Positions 1 through 8,058 of a DNA stretch of 64,000 bases are shown here, piece after piece. Within the stretch, counting starts at the first letter, position 1. Each line of letters starts with the position of its first letter. The position numbers and the translations under genes were made by a program. The notes beneath the pieces were generated by a model. That model was given only the letters and a program-made list of their open reading frames with translations, had not been told where the DNA came from and searched no databases. Source of the DNA: Coriobacteriaceae bacterium (lineage in GTDB: Bacteria; Actinomycetota; Coriobacteriia; Coriobacteriales; Atopobiaceae); NCBI GenBank assembly GCA_004557505.1, contig SFGZ01000005.1, forward strand, positions 96,382 to 160,381, read 5' to 3'.

Positions 1-88
1 AGAGACCGTCACCCATGGGAAACCGACCGCAGCCGGCAAGCGGTGCCACGAGCACGGCAACAGCAAGAGCGATGCCGAGTCTCCTCAC
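1..88 (-). CDS. lipoprotein, N-terminal part (runs off the left edge)
   Basis: A GTG start at 88 opens a reading frame that leaves the window. The 29 visible residues are a classic lipoprotein signal peptide: positive start (RR), a hydrophobic stretch, then the lipobox L-A-G-C with the lipidated Cys at residue 20. The ribosome site GGGAGGTG lies five bases upstream of the GTG. The mature protein is outside the window, so its role cannot be told; it would sit on the outer face of the membrane. The neighbour map is on the same strand about 200 bases upstream. Confidence 0.75.
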   Translation of the reverse strand, partial: MRRLGIALAVAVLVAPLAGCGRFPMGDGL

Positions 89-289
89 GAGCGCACCTCC
101 CATTCGCACAACGGCCCAGACGACGCTTCTAGAAGGATAGCCGCACGCAGCGCGGCGTGGGCGGCAGATGCCCGCCAAAGATGCCGGACGACGCAGGAGG
201 CGCCTCTCGGCGTCGCCCCTCCAGGCCATGCGGGTTGCCTGAAGGCGGAGGGACGACCCCAACGCCGACGCGCCGAGGGGCTCCGCGCG

Positions 290-1174
290 CTACCAGGACA
301 GCAGTTCGTAGCCGTCCTCGGTAACCACCAGCTGGACCTCCCACTGCGCGGAGTCCGAGCCGTCAGCCGTCCGCACAATCCATCCGTTGTCCTTGTCGGT
401 CGTGATGTCCGGCGCACCGGCGTTGACCATTGGTTCTATGGTAAAGCACATGCCGGGCACCAAGATGGGACCCGTGCCCCTCTCGGCAACAAAGCTCACA
501 AAGGGATCCTCATGGAACTCGTGGCCAATGCCGTGGCCGCCGTACTCTGCGACCACGGTGAAACCGGCCTCGGCACACAGCTCGTTCACCGCCGCGCCAA
601 CGTCGCCCAGGTGACCCCAGGGGCGCACGGCGGCAAGCCCCGCCTCGACGGACTTCCGGCACGTCTCGACCAGGCGCCGACGCTCGCCCGACACCTCGCC
701 AATGCAGAACATGCGGCTGGAGTCCGAGAAGTACCCGCCCTTGATGGTGGACATGTCCACGTTGATGATGTCACCCTCGGCGAGGACGTCCCTCTCGCTG
801 GGGAAGCCGTGGCAGATAACATCGTTGATGGACGTACACACGCTGTAGGGATAGCCCTCGAAGTTGAGGTCGGCCGAAACCGCGTCGTGCGCGGAGAGGT
901 ACTCCTCGACCCAGCGGTTGATGTCCATGGTCGAGACTCCTACGGCGATGTGCTCGCCCACGTAGTCGAGAACCCCCATGTTAACGGCGGCCGAGGCCTT
1001 GATGCCCTCGATGTCCGCAGCGGTCTTGAGGAGCGAGCGGGGCAGGACCTCCTCGCCGCCGAGATGCAGGCGCTCCATGCGCTCGTCCGCCGGGCCGTGG
1101 CACTTCTTGTACTTGCGACCGCTCCCGCACCAGCAGGGGTCATTGCGTCCGGGAACGGGCAGCTTGTCAAACAT
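290..1174 (-). CDS. map: type I methionine aminopeptidase with N-terminal SEC-C zinc motif
   Basis: This enzyme removes the initiator methionine from new proteins in the cytosol. The N-terminus carries a SEC-C zinc motif (CWCGSG followed by KKCH, residues about 14-27), as in the Map form of many Firmicutes and Actinobacteria. The pita-bread catalytic domain follows, with the metal-ligand segments NVDMS, GHGIGHEFHEDP, IEPMV and a C-terminal VQLVVTEDG. At 294 residues the length fits this subfamily. The ATG at 1174 has GGGAGAG just upstream; the ATG at 1204 would add ten residues with no better ribosome site, so the start is not certain. The gene is divergent from yhbY, with a dyad between them. 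Confidence 0.93.
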   Translation of the reverse strand: MFDKLPVPGRNDPCWCGSGRKYKKCHGPADERMERLHLGGEEVLPRSLLKTAADIEGIKASAAVNMGVLDYVGEHIAVGVSTMDINRWVEEYLSAHDAVSADLNFEGYPYSVCTSINDVICHGFPSERDVLAEGDIINVDMSTIKGGYFSDSSRMFCIGEVSGERRRLVETCRKSVEAGLAAVRPWGHLGDVGAAVNELCAEAGFTVVAEYGGHGIGHEFHEDPFVSFVAERGTGPILVPGMCFTIEPMVNAGAPDITTDKDNGWIVRTADGSDSAQWEVQLVVTEDGYELLSW

Positions 1175-1249
1175 CGTCTCTCCCATCGGGTCGAACTTGC
1201 TCATCGTACCAACGATACCCTCGTGGCGCGCCCCCGGCACCGGGATTAA

Positions 1250-1269
1250 TAGTTAGCCTAATCTAACTA
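1250..1269. promoter_or_regulatory. 20-bp dyad resembling a DtxR/IdeR box, between map and yhbY
   Basis: TAGTTAG, six bases, CTAACTA is a perfect seven-base inverted repeat. Its middle, TTAGCCTAA, matches the centre of the DtxR/IdeR consensus TTAGGTTAGSCTAACCTAA exactly, and the right half differs by one base. It lies in the divergent map/yhbY intergenic region. Regulation by a metal-dependent repressor is inferred; neither gene is an obvious iron gene. Confidence 0.45.
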
Positions 1270-1394
1270 CATGATGCGCCCGACCGCTCTCGCCACGCGC
1301 AGCGAGCCGCGCAGGCACCTCAGCACCCGCACGTGGTAACCTGCCATAACGTTATCACCAGCGAGAAGCCCTGCGCTTCCACACAGGAGGAACC

Positions 1395-1694
1395 ATGGAA
1401 CTCACCGGACGCCAGATTCGTCAGCTTCGCAGCATGGCCAACCGACTCGAGGCGACCATCGGCATCGGCAAGGCCGGGATCACGGATGCCGTCGTTCGCC
1501 AGACAGACTCTGCGCTCGAGGCAAACGAGCTTGTGAAATGCTCGGTCCAGGGCACCTCCGGCATGGACACCCGCGAAGCGGCCGTGGCGCTCGCCCGCCC
1601 CACCCATGCCGAGGTCGTCCAGGTGATCGGCCATAAGTTTGTGCTCTATCGCACCTCTCAGCGCGAGGACGTCGATCACATCCAGCTGGTGTAG
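1395..1694 (+). CDS. yhbY: YhbY family RNA-binding protein (CRS1-YhbY domain)
   Basis: A 99-residue protein consisting of one CRS1-YhbY domain, associated with pre-50S ribosomal subunits in bacteria. Visible marks are the N-terminal LTGRQIRQLRSMAN helix, the GxxG loop GIGKAGIT (residues about 22-29), and the C-terminal strand ending FVLYRTS. The ATG is preceded by a strong AGGAGG with seven-base spacing, which fixes the start. Elsewhere yhbY sits with other RNA or ribosome genes; here it stands alone on the plus strand, divergent from map. Confidence 0.92.
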   Translation: MELTGRQIRQLRSMANRLEATIGIGKAGITDAVVRQTDSALEANELVKCSVQGTSGMDTREAAVALARPTHAEVVQVIGHKFVLYRTSQREDVDHIQLV

Positions 1695-1870
1695 AGGCGG
1701 TGTCGGACGGCACTCCGCCCTTAGAGGCCAGCCTTCTCCCAGGCCTTTGCCTCAGCTATAGCCGCACAGCGCATGCGCTCGCGCAGCAACGCCGAGCAGC
1801 GCGGTACCATGCGCACGCGCGATCGAATCTCGGTGCCGAGGGCATCGTGCGAACGCGGAGCTGTAAATAA

Positions 1871-1896
1871 CGTGCAAAAGCCAGGATGTGAGCGTT
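1871..1896 (+). repeat. 26-bp dispersed repeat, copy A
   Basis: It shares the core AGGATGTGAGCG and the flanking cGtGCa-AAG pattern with 3682-3707 (same strand) and 3850-3875 (opposite strand). All three are intergenic. The function is unknown. Confidence 0.6.
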
Positions 1897-2145
1897 ATGT
1901 TCTCGCTGGGAAAGAACTTCCGGAACCCCAGGGCGGCGCAAGGTAGCCGTACGGAAAATAAATATCTTTGTTATTCAAGTTGGATCTTGGCGGGCGCGGC
2001 TAAGGTGGAGGCCGGGTCCCCTTGCAGAAGCCTTCCCTCCGGTTCAGTCCCACTCACTTCCGGACTTTTGCGCGTCTTTCTTCGCATTGCCCGTACAGCG
2101 GGGTCGGCCCGCCGCGCTGCCGGAGAATGCGAACGGTTGACGGGA

Positions 2146-2201
2146 CTTAAACGGCGAGAATCCATGCTGGGGTGACGGCTCCACCGGTTTTGGACGGTTA
2201 G
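2146..2201 (+). repeat. 56-bp dispersed element, copy at 2.1 kb
   Basis: It matches 33241-33296. CGGCGAGAA (2152-2160) lies exactly 25 bases before a 25-bp block (2177-2201) that is 22/25 identical to 33272-33296. A partial inverted copy follows at 2226-2243. The element ends in GGACGGTTAG. Confidence 0.6.
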
Positions 2202-2471
2202 GGGCGGCCAAGCGTCCGAGAAATGCCTAAACGTCCGGAATCCGCGCCACAGGGGCCCTCGGTTTTCAGCCTCAGCGGGGCGAAGCCGAGAGGTGTCGCA
2301 CCCCAGGCCAGGTCGCCCCCCGCTTGCGCACAGCACTCCGCAGGTCTCGGTGACACGCGCGCAGCCGATGGGGCCACCAGGCACAGGCGGCGGCTCGCCG
2401 CGCGGGGCAAGCGGCGACCGCGCGGCCGATGGCACCGAGCCCCGAAGCGCTGCGCCTCACGCCGCAAAGCG

Positions 2472-3309
2472 CTACGCATACCTGCGAGCGATGGAGAGGG
2501 CCAGCCCCACGTAGCTCTCGCCAAAGAGCACGCAGTGCAGGAGCACCGGCACCAGCTGGTGGATGCCAACGCGCTCGCGCCAGCCCCCAGCCAGCGGAGA
2601 GGCCTCGTTGTAGGCGTCCAGAAGGTCATCCAGGTACGCGCAGCCAAAGAGCTGGAGCATGGCGAGGTCAGTCTCGGCATGGCCGCCCGACGCCATGGGG
2701 TCGATAAGCGCGGCACCCGTAAGAGCGGCCCGGGAGCCCTCGGCAGCCCAGAGGAGGTTGCCGGCCCAGAGGTCACCGTGGATGCGCGAGCACCGGTGCC
2801 CCCGGCTGCGGACAAGCGTCGGCTCTGGGGAGTCGAAGTCGCCCGCCGCCATGCGGTCCGCCACGTGGGTGAGAAGCCGCGCCTCCGAGGCGTCTATCAG
2901 GCCGTCATTGCGAATGGTCCGCACGTGGGGCATCACGCGCCACGTGGCGCACGCAGCACCCCATCCCTCGGTGTCGCCAGGGGACGCAGGCGGGCCTGGC
3001 AACCACGGCCGTGAGCGAGCGGCCTATCACGTAGCCGGCACCATCCCAACCCGGGGGCGGACAGCCATACCATAAGGCTCCGGCCGAATGCGTTCGCGCG
3101 AGCGCGGCCCCGGCAAGACGCGCCTTCTCGCGCGTGGGAGTGCCCTCGTCGATGCGCTCCTCCAGCAGGAGATGGGCGTCCGCCCGCACGACTCGCGAGC
3201 ACACAAGGCCGCCGTCCGCCTCGGCCTCGCCGAGCCAGCGCAGGACGGCCGCCTCTCCCGTGAGGTCTGCCCGCGGGTTATTGTCTCTCTTCTCGAAGGT
3301 CCCAGACAT
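2472..3309 (-). pseudogene. fructosamine kinase family protein, frameshifted
   Basis: Fructosamine-3-kinase family proteins phosphorylate sugar adducts on proteins and help deglycate them. The N-terminal half (start MSGTFEK at 3309, residues about 1-95) shows the family's early segments (EAAVLRWLGEAE, the PPPGWDGAGYVIG stretch). The C-terminal half is in another frame, from about 3002 to the stop at 2472, and carries SRIHGDLWAGNLLW, the catalytic HGDLWxGN motif, and ALIDPMASGGHAETDLAM, the DP metal segment. The two halves are one base out of register near 2990-3010, so the gene is broken unless this is a sequencing error. Together they give a full family length of about 280 residues. Confidence 0.8.
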
Positions 3310-3681
3310 CGACGCCACCCCCATCGGGGCACTCTCAAACTTCACATCAAGAGTATCTTAGCGTTCGCGACGGTCGGGGAGGCTCTGTGGCGGGCTTGTC
3401 CGCGGCACCGTGCGACTGCGAGGAGATCGGCACGGCCTCGCGAACAGCCCCGGCAGGAGGCGCGGCGGCCGCACCCCCTGCCACCCGGTGCCCGCATCAG
3501 TCGGGAGCGCTGGCACCGGTACTCGCCCGCCCCACCACAGGCGAAGTCGCGGCCGCCGGGGCGCGAGGCGCCCCCGCGCCGCGACCAGGGTCCTCCCCTC
3601 AGGAAGTGCGACAGACGTTGGCCGGAAGACGTCCCCAGCGTCGCGGCCAGGGTCCCTGCGCAGGAGAGACTCCCAAAAAGA

Positions 3682-3707
3682 CGTGCAGAAGTGAGGATGT
3701 GAGCGTT
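3682..3707 (+). repeat. 26-bp dispersed repeat, copy B
   Basis: Same core AGGATGTGAGCG as 1871-1896, with 23 of 26 bases identical. It forms an inverted pair with copy C at 3850-3875. Confidence 0.6.
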
Positions 3708-3849
3708 ACTTTTCCTGGCGTGAGGCCTCCCCCTGGGGTGCGGGGCCGCAGGGCAGTGCTGCATAATAACGTTATTCCTGTTGAAGCTCTCCCGCATCGG
3801 CAGCGCCTTGGGATTCGGGCCCCCTGCGCTGCCCAAGTGCCTTCCGGCC

Positions 3850-3875
3850 CGCGCTCACATCCTAACTTCCGCGCG
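3850..3875 (-). repeat. 26-bp dispersed repeat, copy C (inverted)
   Basis: Read on the minus strand it has the same AGGATGTGAGCG core as copies A and B. With copy B it brackets about 140 bases that include the TAACGTTA palindrome. Confidence 0.55.
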
Positions 3876-4437
3876 TCGTTTTGGTCACGGGCCGACATCC
3901 GCCTTGCCCGGAGCATGGGGCGCAGCCCGTGATCAAAGGCATCTCGTGCTTTCGCCGCTCCGGGGCACCTGCGTGTCGGGGCGATTTTTATCAATGGGGC
4001 CGATGAGGGCTGACACGACCGCACCGATAGTGGGCGCCCATGTCCAAATGCCCATCCGAAAGGCGAGAAGAACGCGGCATTCGGGCCCATGGGCGAGACG
4101 GACGCCGTCGACGGCCCGAGGAGAGGAGATTCCCTCGGGCCGAGGCATGCTCAAGCGCGCCCGGCAGCTCAGAAACGCCGCAGCGCACAACAACGGCGCA
4201 CGGCAACTGCCTCCTGAACGGGCTTGCCTCCCACGAGAGGAAAACGGCGTCTATCCCAAAGTCCGCAAGTCGCTCGTCGAAGGCTGCGGGATGGGCCCGA
4301 TGTCGTCGGCCAGATCGGGCCGGAGAGGGTCGCGATGGACGTAGCTGCCGCCTCCCCATGGGTGACTCCTCCGGCAAAGGTCTTCCCTCGCATCATGCCT
4401 ACAGCCCGGGCCCAAGCTGACGGATCGCGTAACCGCC

Positions 4438-5115
4438 CTACAGCCCGGCGCGGAACCAGGAGACGGCAACCTGCGTGCGGTCCCGCATGCCCAGCTTTGT
4501 GAGGACCCTCGACACGGCGCGCTTCGCGCTGGCGGGCTGGATGACCAGGCGTTCGGCGATCTCGGCGTTTGAGAGGCCATCGGCTATGAGCGAGCAGATC
4601 TCCCGCTCGTGGCCGGTGAGCCGGCGAAAGGCGCGGCGCAGGCGCTCGCGCTCCGACCCGGGAACGACCTTTGGGACGTTGCGCTCAATGACTGCCCGGG
4701 TAACGCGCGGCGTAAGGACGGCGTCGCCCTCCGCGATGGCGTGGACCGCGTCAACAAGTTCGCGGGAGCGGACGTCCTTGAGGAGGAACCCGGAGGCACC
4801 CGCTTCGAGTCCGCCGAAGGCGTAGTCGTCCTCGTCATAGGTGGTGAGGATGAGAACGCGCACCTCCGGGTGACGCTCGCAGATGAGGGCACAGGCGTCG
4901 ATACCATCCATGACGGGCATCCGCACGTCCATGAGCACGACGTCGGGAAGGGGCCGCTCCGCCCTCGTCGCGCGGTCCACGGCGTCCACCGCCTGCCGCC
5001 CGTCAGCCGCCTGGCCCCAGAGGCGCAGCGTCGGGTCGCGTCGGAGCATGAGGGCAAATCCCAGGCGGGTCTCCGCCTGGTCGTCAACGATCATCACGCT
5101 AACTAGGCCAGTCAT
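4438..5115 (-). CDS. NarL/LuxR-family response regulator
   Basis: A 225-residue two-component response regulator. The receiver domain (residues 1-120) has the VMIVDDQ acidic pocket, the phospho-acceptor Asp in VVLMDVRMP, the switch Thr in ILTTYDED and the Lys in LLKDV. The LuxR-type HTH (about 160-222) reads LTGHEREICSLIADGLSNAEIAERL. Its ATG overlaps the stop codon of the upstream kinase gene as ATGA, so the two are translationally coupled and surely partners. It probably controls the adjacent ABC transporter genes, as is usual for peptide-sensing pairs; that link is inferred. Confidence 0.95.
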   Translation of the reverse strand: MTGLVSVMIVDDQAETRLGFALMLRRDPTLRLWGQAADGRQAVDAVDRATRAERPLPDVVLMDVRMPVMDGIDACALICERHPEVRVLILTTYDEDDYAFGGLEAGASGFLLKDVRSRELVDAVHAIAEGDAVLTPRVTRAVIERNVPKVVPGSERERLRRAFRRLTGHEREICSLIADGLSNAEIAERLVIQPASAKRAVSRVLTKLGMRDRTQVAVSWFRAGL

Positions 5116-6332
5116 GCGCTCTGCCCTCCCTTGGTGCCCGCAGTCATTCCCCTGCACGGAACATCCGCCCGAACCTCCCAGCCGCCATCAGGGGACGGCC
5201 CCGCATCAAGCCTGCCGCCAACGGCCTCGAGGCGCCCTCGCAAGCGCGCAAGGCCCGTGCCTGTCGCGTCACCCTTTGCTGCCAAGACTCCGTCGTCGCG
5301 CACGATAACCGCACAAGACCCGTCGTCGGCATGGTCCCACGCAACCGTGATGCGATGCGCCTGGCGCGCGTGGCGCAGGGCGTTTGTTACCGCCTCTCGC
5401 GTCACGGAGAATACCAGGTCAGCCTGCTCGTGGTCGTGCAGCCGAGTGCCGGTCTCCGTAAACGCAACCGCCAGGCCAGTCGAGCGAGCGCACTCGAGCA
5501 CGGGGCGGGCGTCGTCCCACGAGCGAGCCTCCCCAAGCACGGAAACGGTACCATCCCCGTGGAGGGCGGAGAGCTGCCGAACAGCGCGGCGCGTGTCGGC
5601 AAGCCCCTCGCGCGCAAGCCTATTGATACTCTCCACGGCCTCGCTCAGCGAATCGTCACCGGTGGTCCCCATAAGCCCCTCGGTAAGCGCAATAATGGCC
5701 GTGAGGTCGTGGCCAACCGAATCGTGCAGCTCGCCAGCGATGCGGCTGCGCACCTCGGCCTCATCGCGCTCGCGGGTCACCCTCTCGCGCGCCGATCGCT
5801 CCTCTTCAAGCTCGCGGGCCGTCTGACGCCTGGTCCACAGCGCGCGGGACACGAGCGCGCCTGCGACCACAGCCAGGACCCACTCAAGGTGTACGAGGGC
5901 AAGGGTCTCCTCTCCGGCAAGGTAGACGGGTGCCCAGAACGCGGCAAGCATGGCGATGACGGCCGCTGCCGCCTGGATAAGACTCGCGCGTGCGACCACG
6001 CCGTACAGAAGGACGAGAAGCGGTACACCTGTATAGGCCCCCTGGTCGATGTACGCGCACGCCGCCGCGCAGGCACAGGCAACCAGCAGCGCACCCAGGG
6101 GATGGCGCCTCCGGAAAAAGACACATGCGAGAATCGCAGCGACGCACCCTATGAGCGGCCACACCAACGTGGGATCGTAGTCGTCAGGCAGGAGGGAGAC
6201 GTACCTGGTAAGAAAGACCGCCTCGTAGACCACGCAGGCCACGGGCGCGACAAGCGCCAACTCCCCCAGGTCCGCCCGGCGGCCAATCGCGCGAGAGAGG
6301 GAGAGGCGTACAGAATCGAGCTTGTCTCCCAT
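5112..6332 (-). CDS. sensor histidine kinase (HisKA_3 type)
   Basis: A 406-residue membrane sensor. Residues about 25-170 form roughly six hydrophobic segments. A charged coiled-coil linker (ARELEEERSARERVTRERDEA) follows, then the HisKA_3 dimerisation motif ELHDSVGHDLTAI with the phospho-His, and a C-terminal ATPase domain with REAVTNALRHA (N box) and GTGLARLRGR (G box). There is no large extracellular loop, as in kinases that sense peptides in the membrane or through an ABC transporter. The ATG at 6332 has GGAGG at eight bases; an ATG six bases upstream would be too close. Upstream, across a 184-base gap, are the transporter genes on the same strand. Confidence 0.93.
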   Translation of the reverse strand: MGDKLDSVRLSLSRAIGRRADLGELALVAPVACVVYEAVFLTRYVSLLPDDYDPTLVWPLIGCVAAILACVFFRRRHPLGALLVACACAAACAYIDQGAYTGVPLLVLLYGVVARASLIQAAAAVIAMLAAFWAPVYLAGEETLALVHLEWVLAVVAGALVSRALWTRRQTARELEEERSARERVTRERDEAEVRSRIAGELHDSVGHDLTAIIALTEGLMGTTGDDSLSEAVESINRLAREGLADTRRAVRQLSALHGDGTVSVLGEARSWDDARPVLECARSTGLAVAFTETGTRLHDHEQADLVFSVTREAVTNALRHARQAHRITVAWDHADDGSCAVIVRDDGVLAAKGDATGTGLARLRGRLEAVGGRLDAGPSPDGGWEVRADVPCRGMTAGTKGGQSA

Positions 6333-6515
6333 GGCCATCACCTCCGTTTCGCTCCCATTCTCCCACGCCCCCTCCAGATGGCGAGGCGCGCATGTCATTC
6401 GAGAGGTTCGCTGCCACCCTGAGGCAGGCCGGGCGATGCCCGATCCCAGCTCAGGAAGACCTGGCTTGCCGGCTCGGAAGCACCGTCTCTGCGATCTCCC
6501 ATCCTTTTTCTGTGA

Positions 6516-7256
6516 TCACATCGTAGCCACGATGTCCCGACGCGCCAGCCATCGGCACGACCACGCGATGGCGAGCAAGGAGTACGCCACCGAGAGAACC
6601 ACAATCTGGGCAATGCCGGCAGCGGATAGGTCGACGAGTTCATTCGAGTTCATGCCGGTCTGTAGCAGGGAGTAGGGCCAGACGTTGCCCAGGCCGACGA
6701 CGGTAGCGATGAGGCCCGACACGCCACCGGCAAGCGCAATGCCCACCGGCACGGCAAAGTTTCGCACGACCATTGAGATGCCGAGCTGAATCGCCACAAC
6801 TGCAAGGGAGCCCAGAGCGCCAAGCGTGACATACCCCGTAACCTGCGCCACCGGAAAAGCCCCAGGCACGCCGAGCACGACGCCGCTGCCAACGTAGAAC
6901 ACCAGGATCGACGCGAAGGCAGCAAACGACATCAGCGCGCCCACGCAGAACTTGGCGATTACAAGGTCGCGGATTGGAACCGGCTGGACCATGAGCTCAT
7001 TCCAGTTTGAGCCCTGGTGCTCTTGGCGCCAGAGAAACGAGCACCCTGCACCGAGAAGCGCCGGGAGAAAGAAGTAGCAAACAAAGAGCGTCTGCTGGGT
7101 CCATAGGCTGGTCCAGCCGGGCGTGATGACCCCTAGGTTCGCCTGGTAGTTGGCGCAGCCGATGATGGACGAGATGCCGGGCAGCGCCACAAACACAATC
7201 CAGATTGGGTCGCGGCGAAGCTTGACCAGCTCCGCCCGGACGCAGGAGGCAAGCAT
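6516..7256 (-). CDS. ABC-2 type permease subunit, lantibiotic-protection type (second permease)
   Basis: A 246-residue membrane protein with about six transmembrane segments and a short cytoplasmic N-terminus (MLASCVRAELVKLRRDP). That start is typical of ABC-2 permeases of the LanE/LanG and BcrB kind. It begins one base after the stop of the preceding permease gene, and that gene overlaps the ATPase gene, so the three form one transporter. A pair of similar small permeases with one ATPase next to a two-component system is the arrangement of lantibiotic immunity (LanFEG) transporters. No lantibiotic precursor or synthase gene is nearby, so protection against a foreign peptide is the likelier role. 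The substrate is not known. Confidence 0.85.
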   Translation of the reverse strand: MLASCVRAELVKLRRDPIWIVFVALPGISSIIGCANYQANLGVITPGWTSLWTQQTLFVCYFFLPALLGAGCSFLWRQEHQGSNWNELMVQPVPIRDLVIAKFCVGALMSFAAFASILVFYVGSGVVLGVPGAFPVAQVTGYVTLGALGSLAVVAIQLGISMVVRNFAVPVGIALAGGVSGLIATVVGLGNVWPYSLLQTGMNSNELVDLSAAGIAQIVVLSVAYSLLAIAWSCRWLARRDIVATM

Positions 7257-7257
7257 G

Positions 7258-8058
7258 CTAGAGCTCCTTTCTCGCGAAGGCGCGCAGTGAGAGCGCGAAC
7301 GCAGTGACGGTGAGAAAGACGATGGTGGCAAGGTGGCCCACAGGCCAGGCGATGCTGCTCCAGGCCATGGCCCCCGTGGCAGCGTCGTAGGACATGCGCA
7401 CGGTGGACATGAGCCCAAAGTAGGAGCTTGGCACAAGAGCCGAGACGGCCGGCGGCAAGTACATCGAGAAGAGACCCAAAAACGACAGCACGACGCCCAG
7501 GACGAGTGGCACGAACTGGTTGGCTATGAAGAGGCACAGACACTCGATGACCGTCGCTACAAAAAGACACACGGAAAGCGTCGAGACCCAGAGCACAAAG
7601 CACTCCCCTGCCGGGACCGGCTGGAATCCGAGCCCAACGCCAATGACACAGGCCAGCCCCACCTCGGCTGTCACCACGGTTGCGAGCACGAGGGCGCAGG
7701 TGAGCCACTTCGCGCAGAAGAGATCCTCGGCCCGCTCCATGGTAAGGAGCAGCTTCCACGTGTTCGCACGGTTCTCGACATCGCAGACGGTCGAGGCAAC
7801 AACGGTGGACAGCAGCGGAAGAAAGATCGCGTTGACCGTGGGCAAGCTGTAAAGCAGCACGCGGTAGTCGGCCGTGAGCTCGGCCTGGCGCGACGACTGA
7901 ACCCCAAACCACATGAGGAGCGCGCCGAGCATGGCAGCGCAGATGAGCCAGAGGTGCTTACGCCGGCCCTTCCTCAGCTCGAGGAGAACCTGGCGGGCCA
8001 TGCCCGGCCGCGGCGCATCGCTCAGCACGTTGTGGGGCACGTTCTTCTCGCCCGTCAT
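7258..8058 (-). CDS. ABC-2 type permease subunit, lantibiotic-protection type (first permease)
   Basis: A 266-residue membrane protein. A cytoplasmic start (ARQVLLELRKGRRKHLW) leads into about six transmembrane helices spaced as in LanE/LanG subunits: one near residue 38-52, one near 72-90, then a cluster from about 115 to 250. Its ATG overlaps the ATPase stop as ATGA, and its stop is one base before the next permease start, so all three are co-translated. Like its sister it has the short loops of permeases that extract hydrophobic peptides from the membrane. The substrate is inferred from context only. Confidence 0.85.
   Translation of the reverse strand: MTGEKNVPHNVLSDAPRPGMARQVLLELRKGRRKHLWLICAAMLGALLMWFGVQSSRQAELTADYRVLLYSLPTVNAIFLPLLSTVVASTVCDVENRANTWKLLLTMERAEDLFCAKWLTCALVLATVVTAEVGLACVIGVGLGFQPVPAGECFVLWVSTLSVCLFVATVIECLCLFIANQFVPLVLGVVLSFLGLFSMYLPPAVSALVPSSYFGLMSTVRMSYDAATGAMAWSSIAWPVGHLATIVFLTVTAFALSLRAFARKEL

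Larger units (their letters stand above)
1695..2471. other. gene-poor stretch with dispersed repeats
   Basis: No frame here has a ribosome site and a recognisable product. The stretch holds one copy of a 26-bp repeat (1871-1896, other copies at 3682 and 3850) and one copy of a 56-bp element (2146-2201, other copy at 33241). A weak GC stem (GGCGG/CCGCC, about 1699-1722) just after yhbY could end its transcript but has no T-run. Confidence 0.5.
3310..4437. other. 1.1-kb stretch without a convincing gene
   Basis: Many short GC-rich open frames occur, but none has both a ribosome site and a recognisable sequence. The stretch holds two inverted copies of the 26-bp repeat (3682-3707 and 3850-3875), a TAACGTTA palindrome at about 3768 (also at about 1347), and a GC stem of ten pairs at about 4112-4142 without a T-run. 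A hydrophobic minus-strand frame at about 3965-4090 might be a gene remnant but could not be identified. Confidence 0.5.

Noticed and set aside
3965..4090. Minus-strand hydrophobic frame (FRMGIWTWAPTIGAVVSALIG) as a gene remnant
   Set aside because: The membrane-like stretch is short, has no start, and could not be tied to any family.
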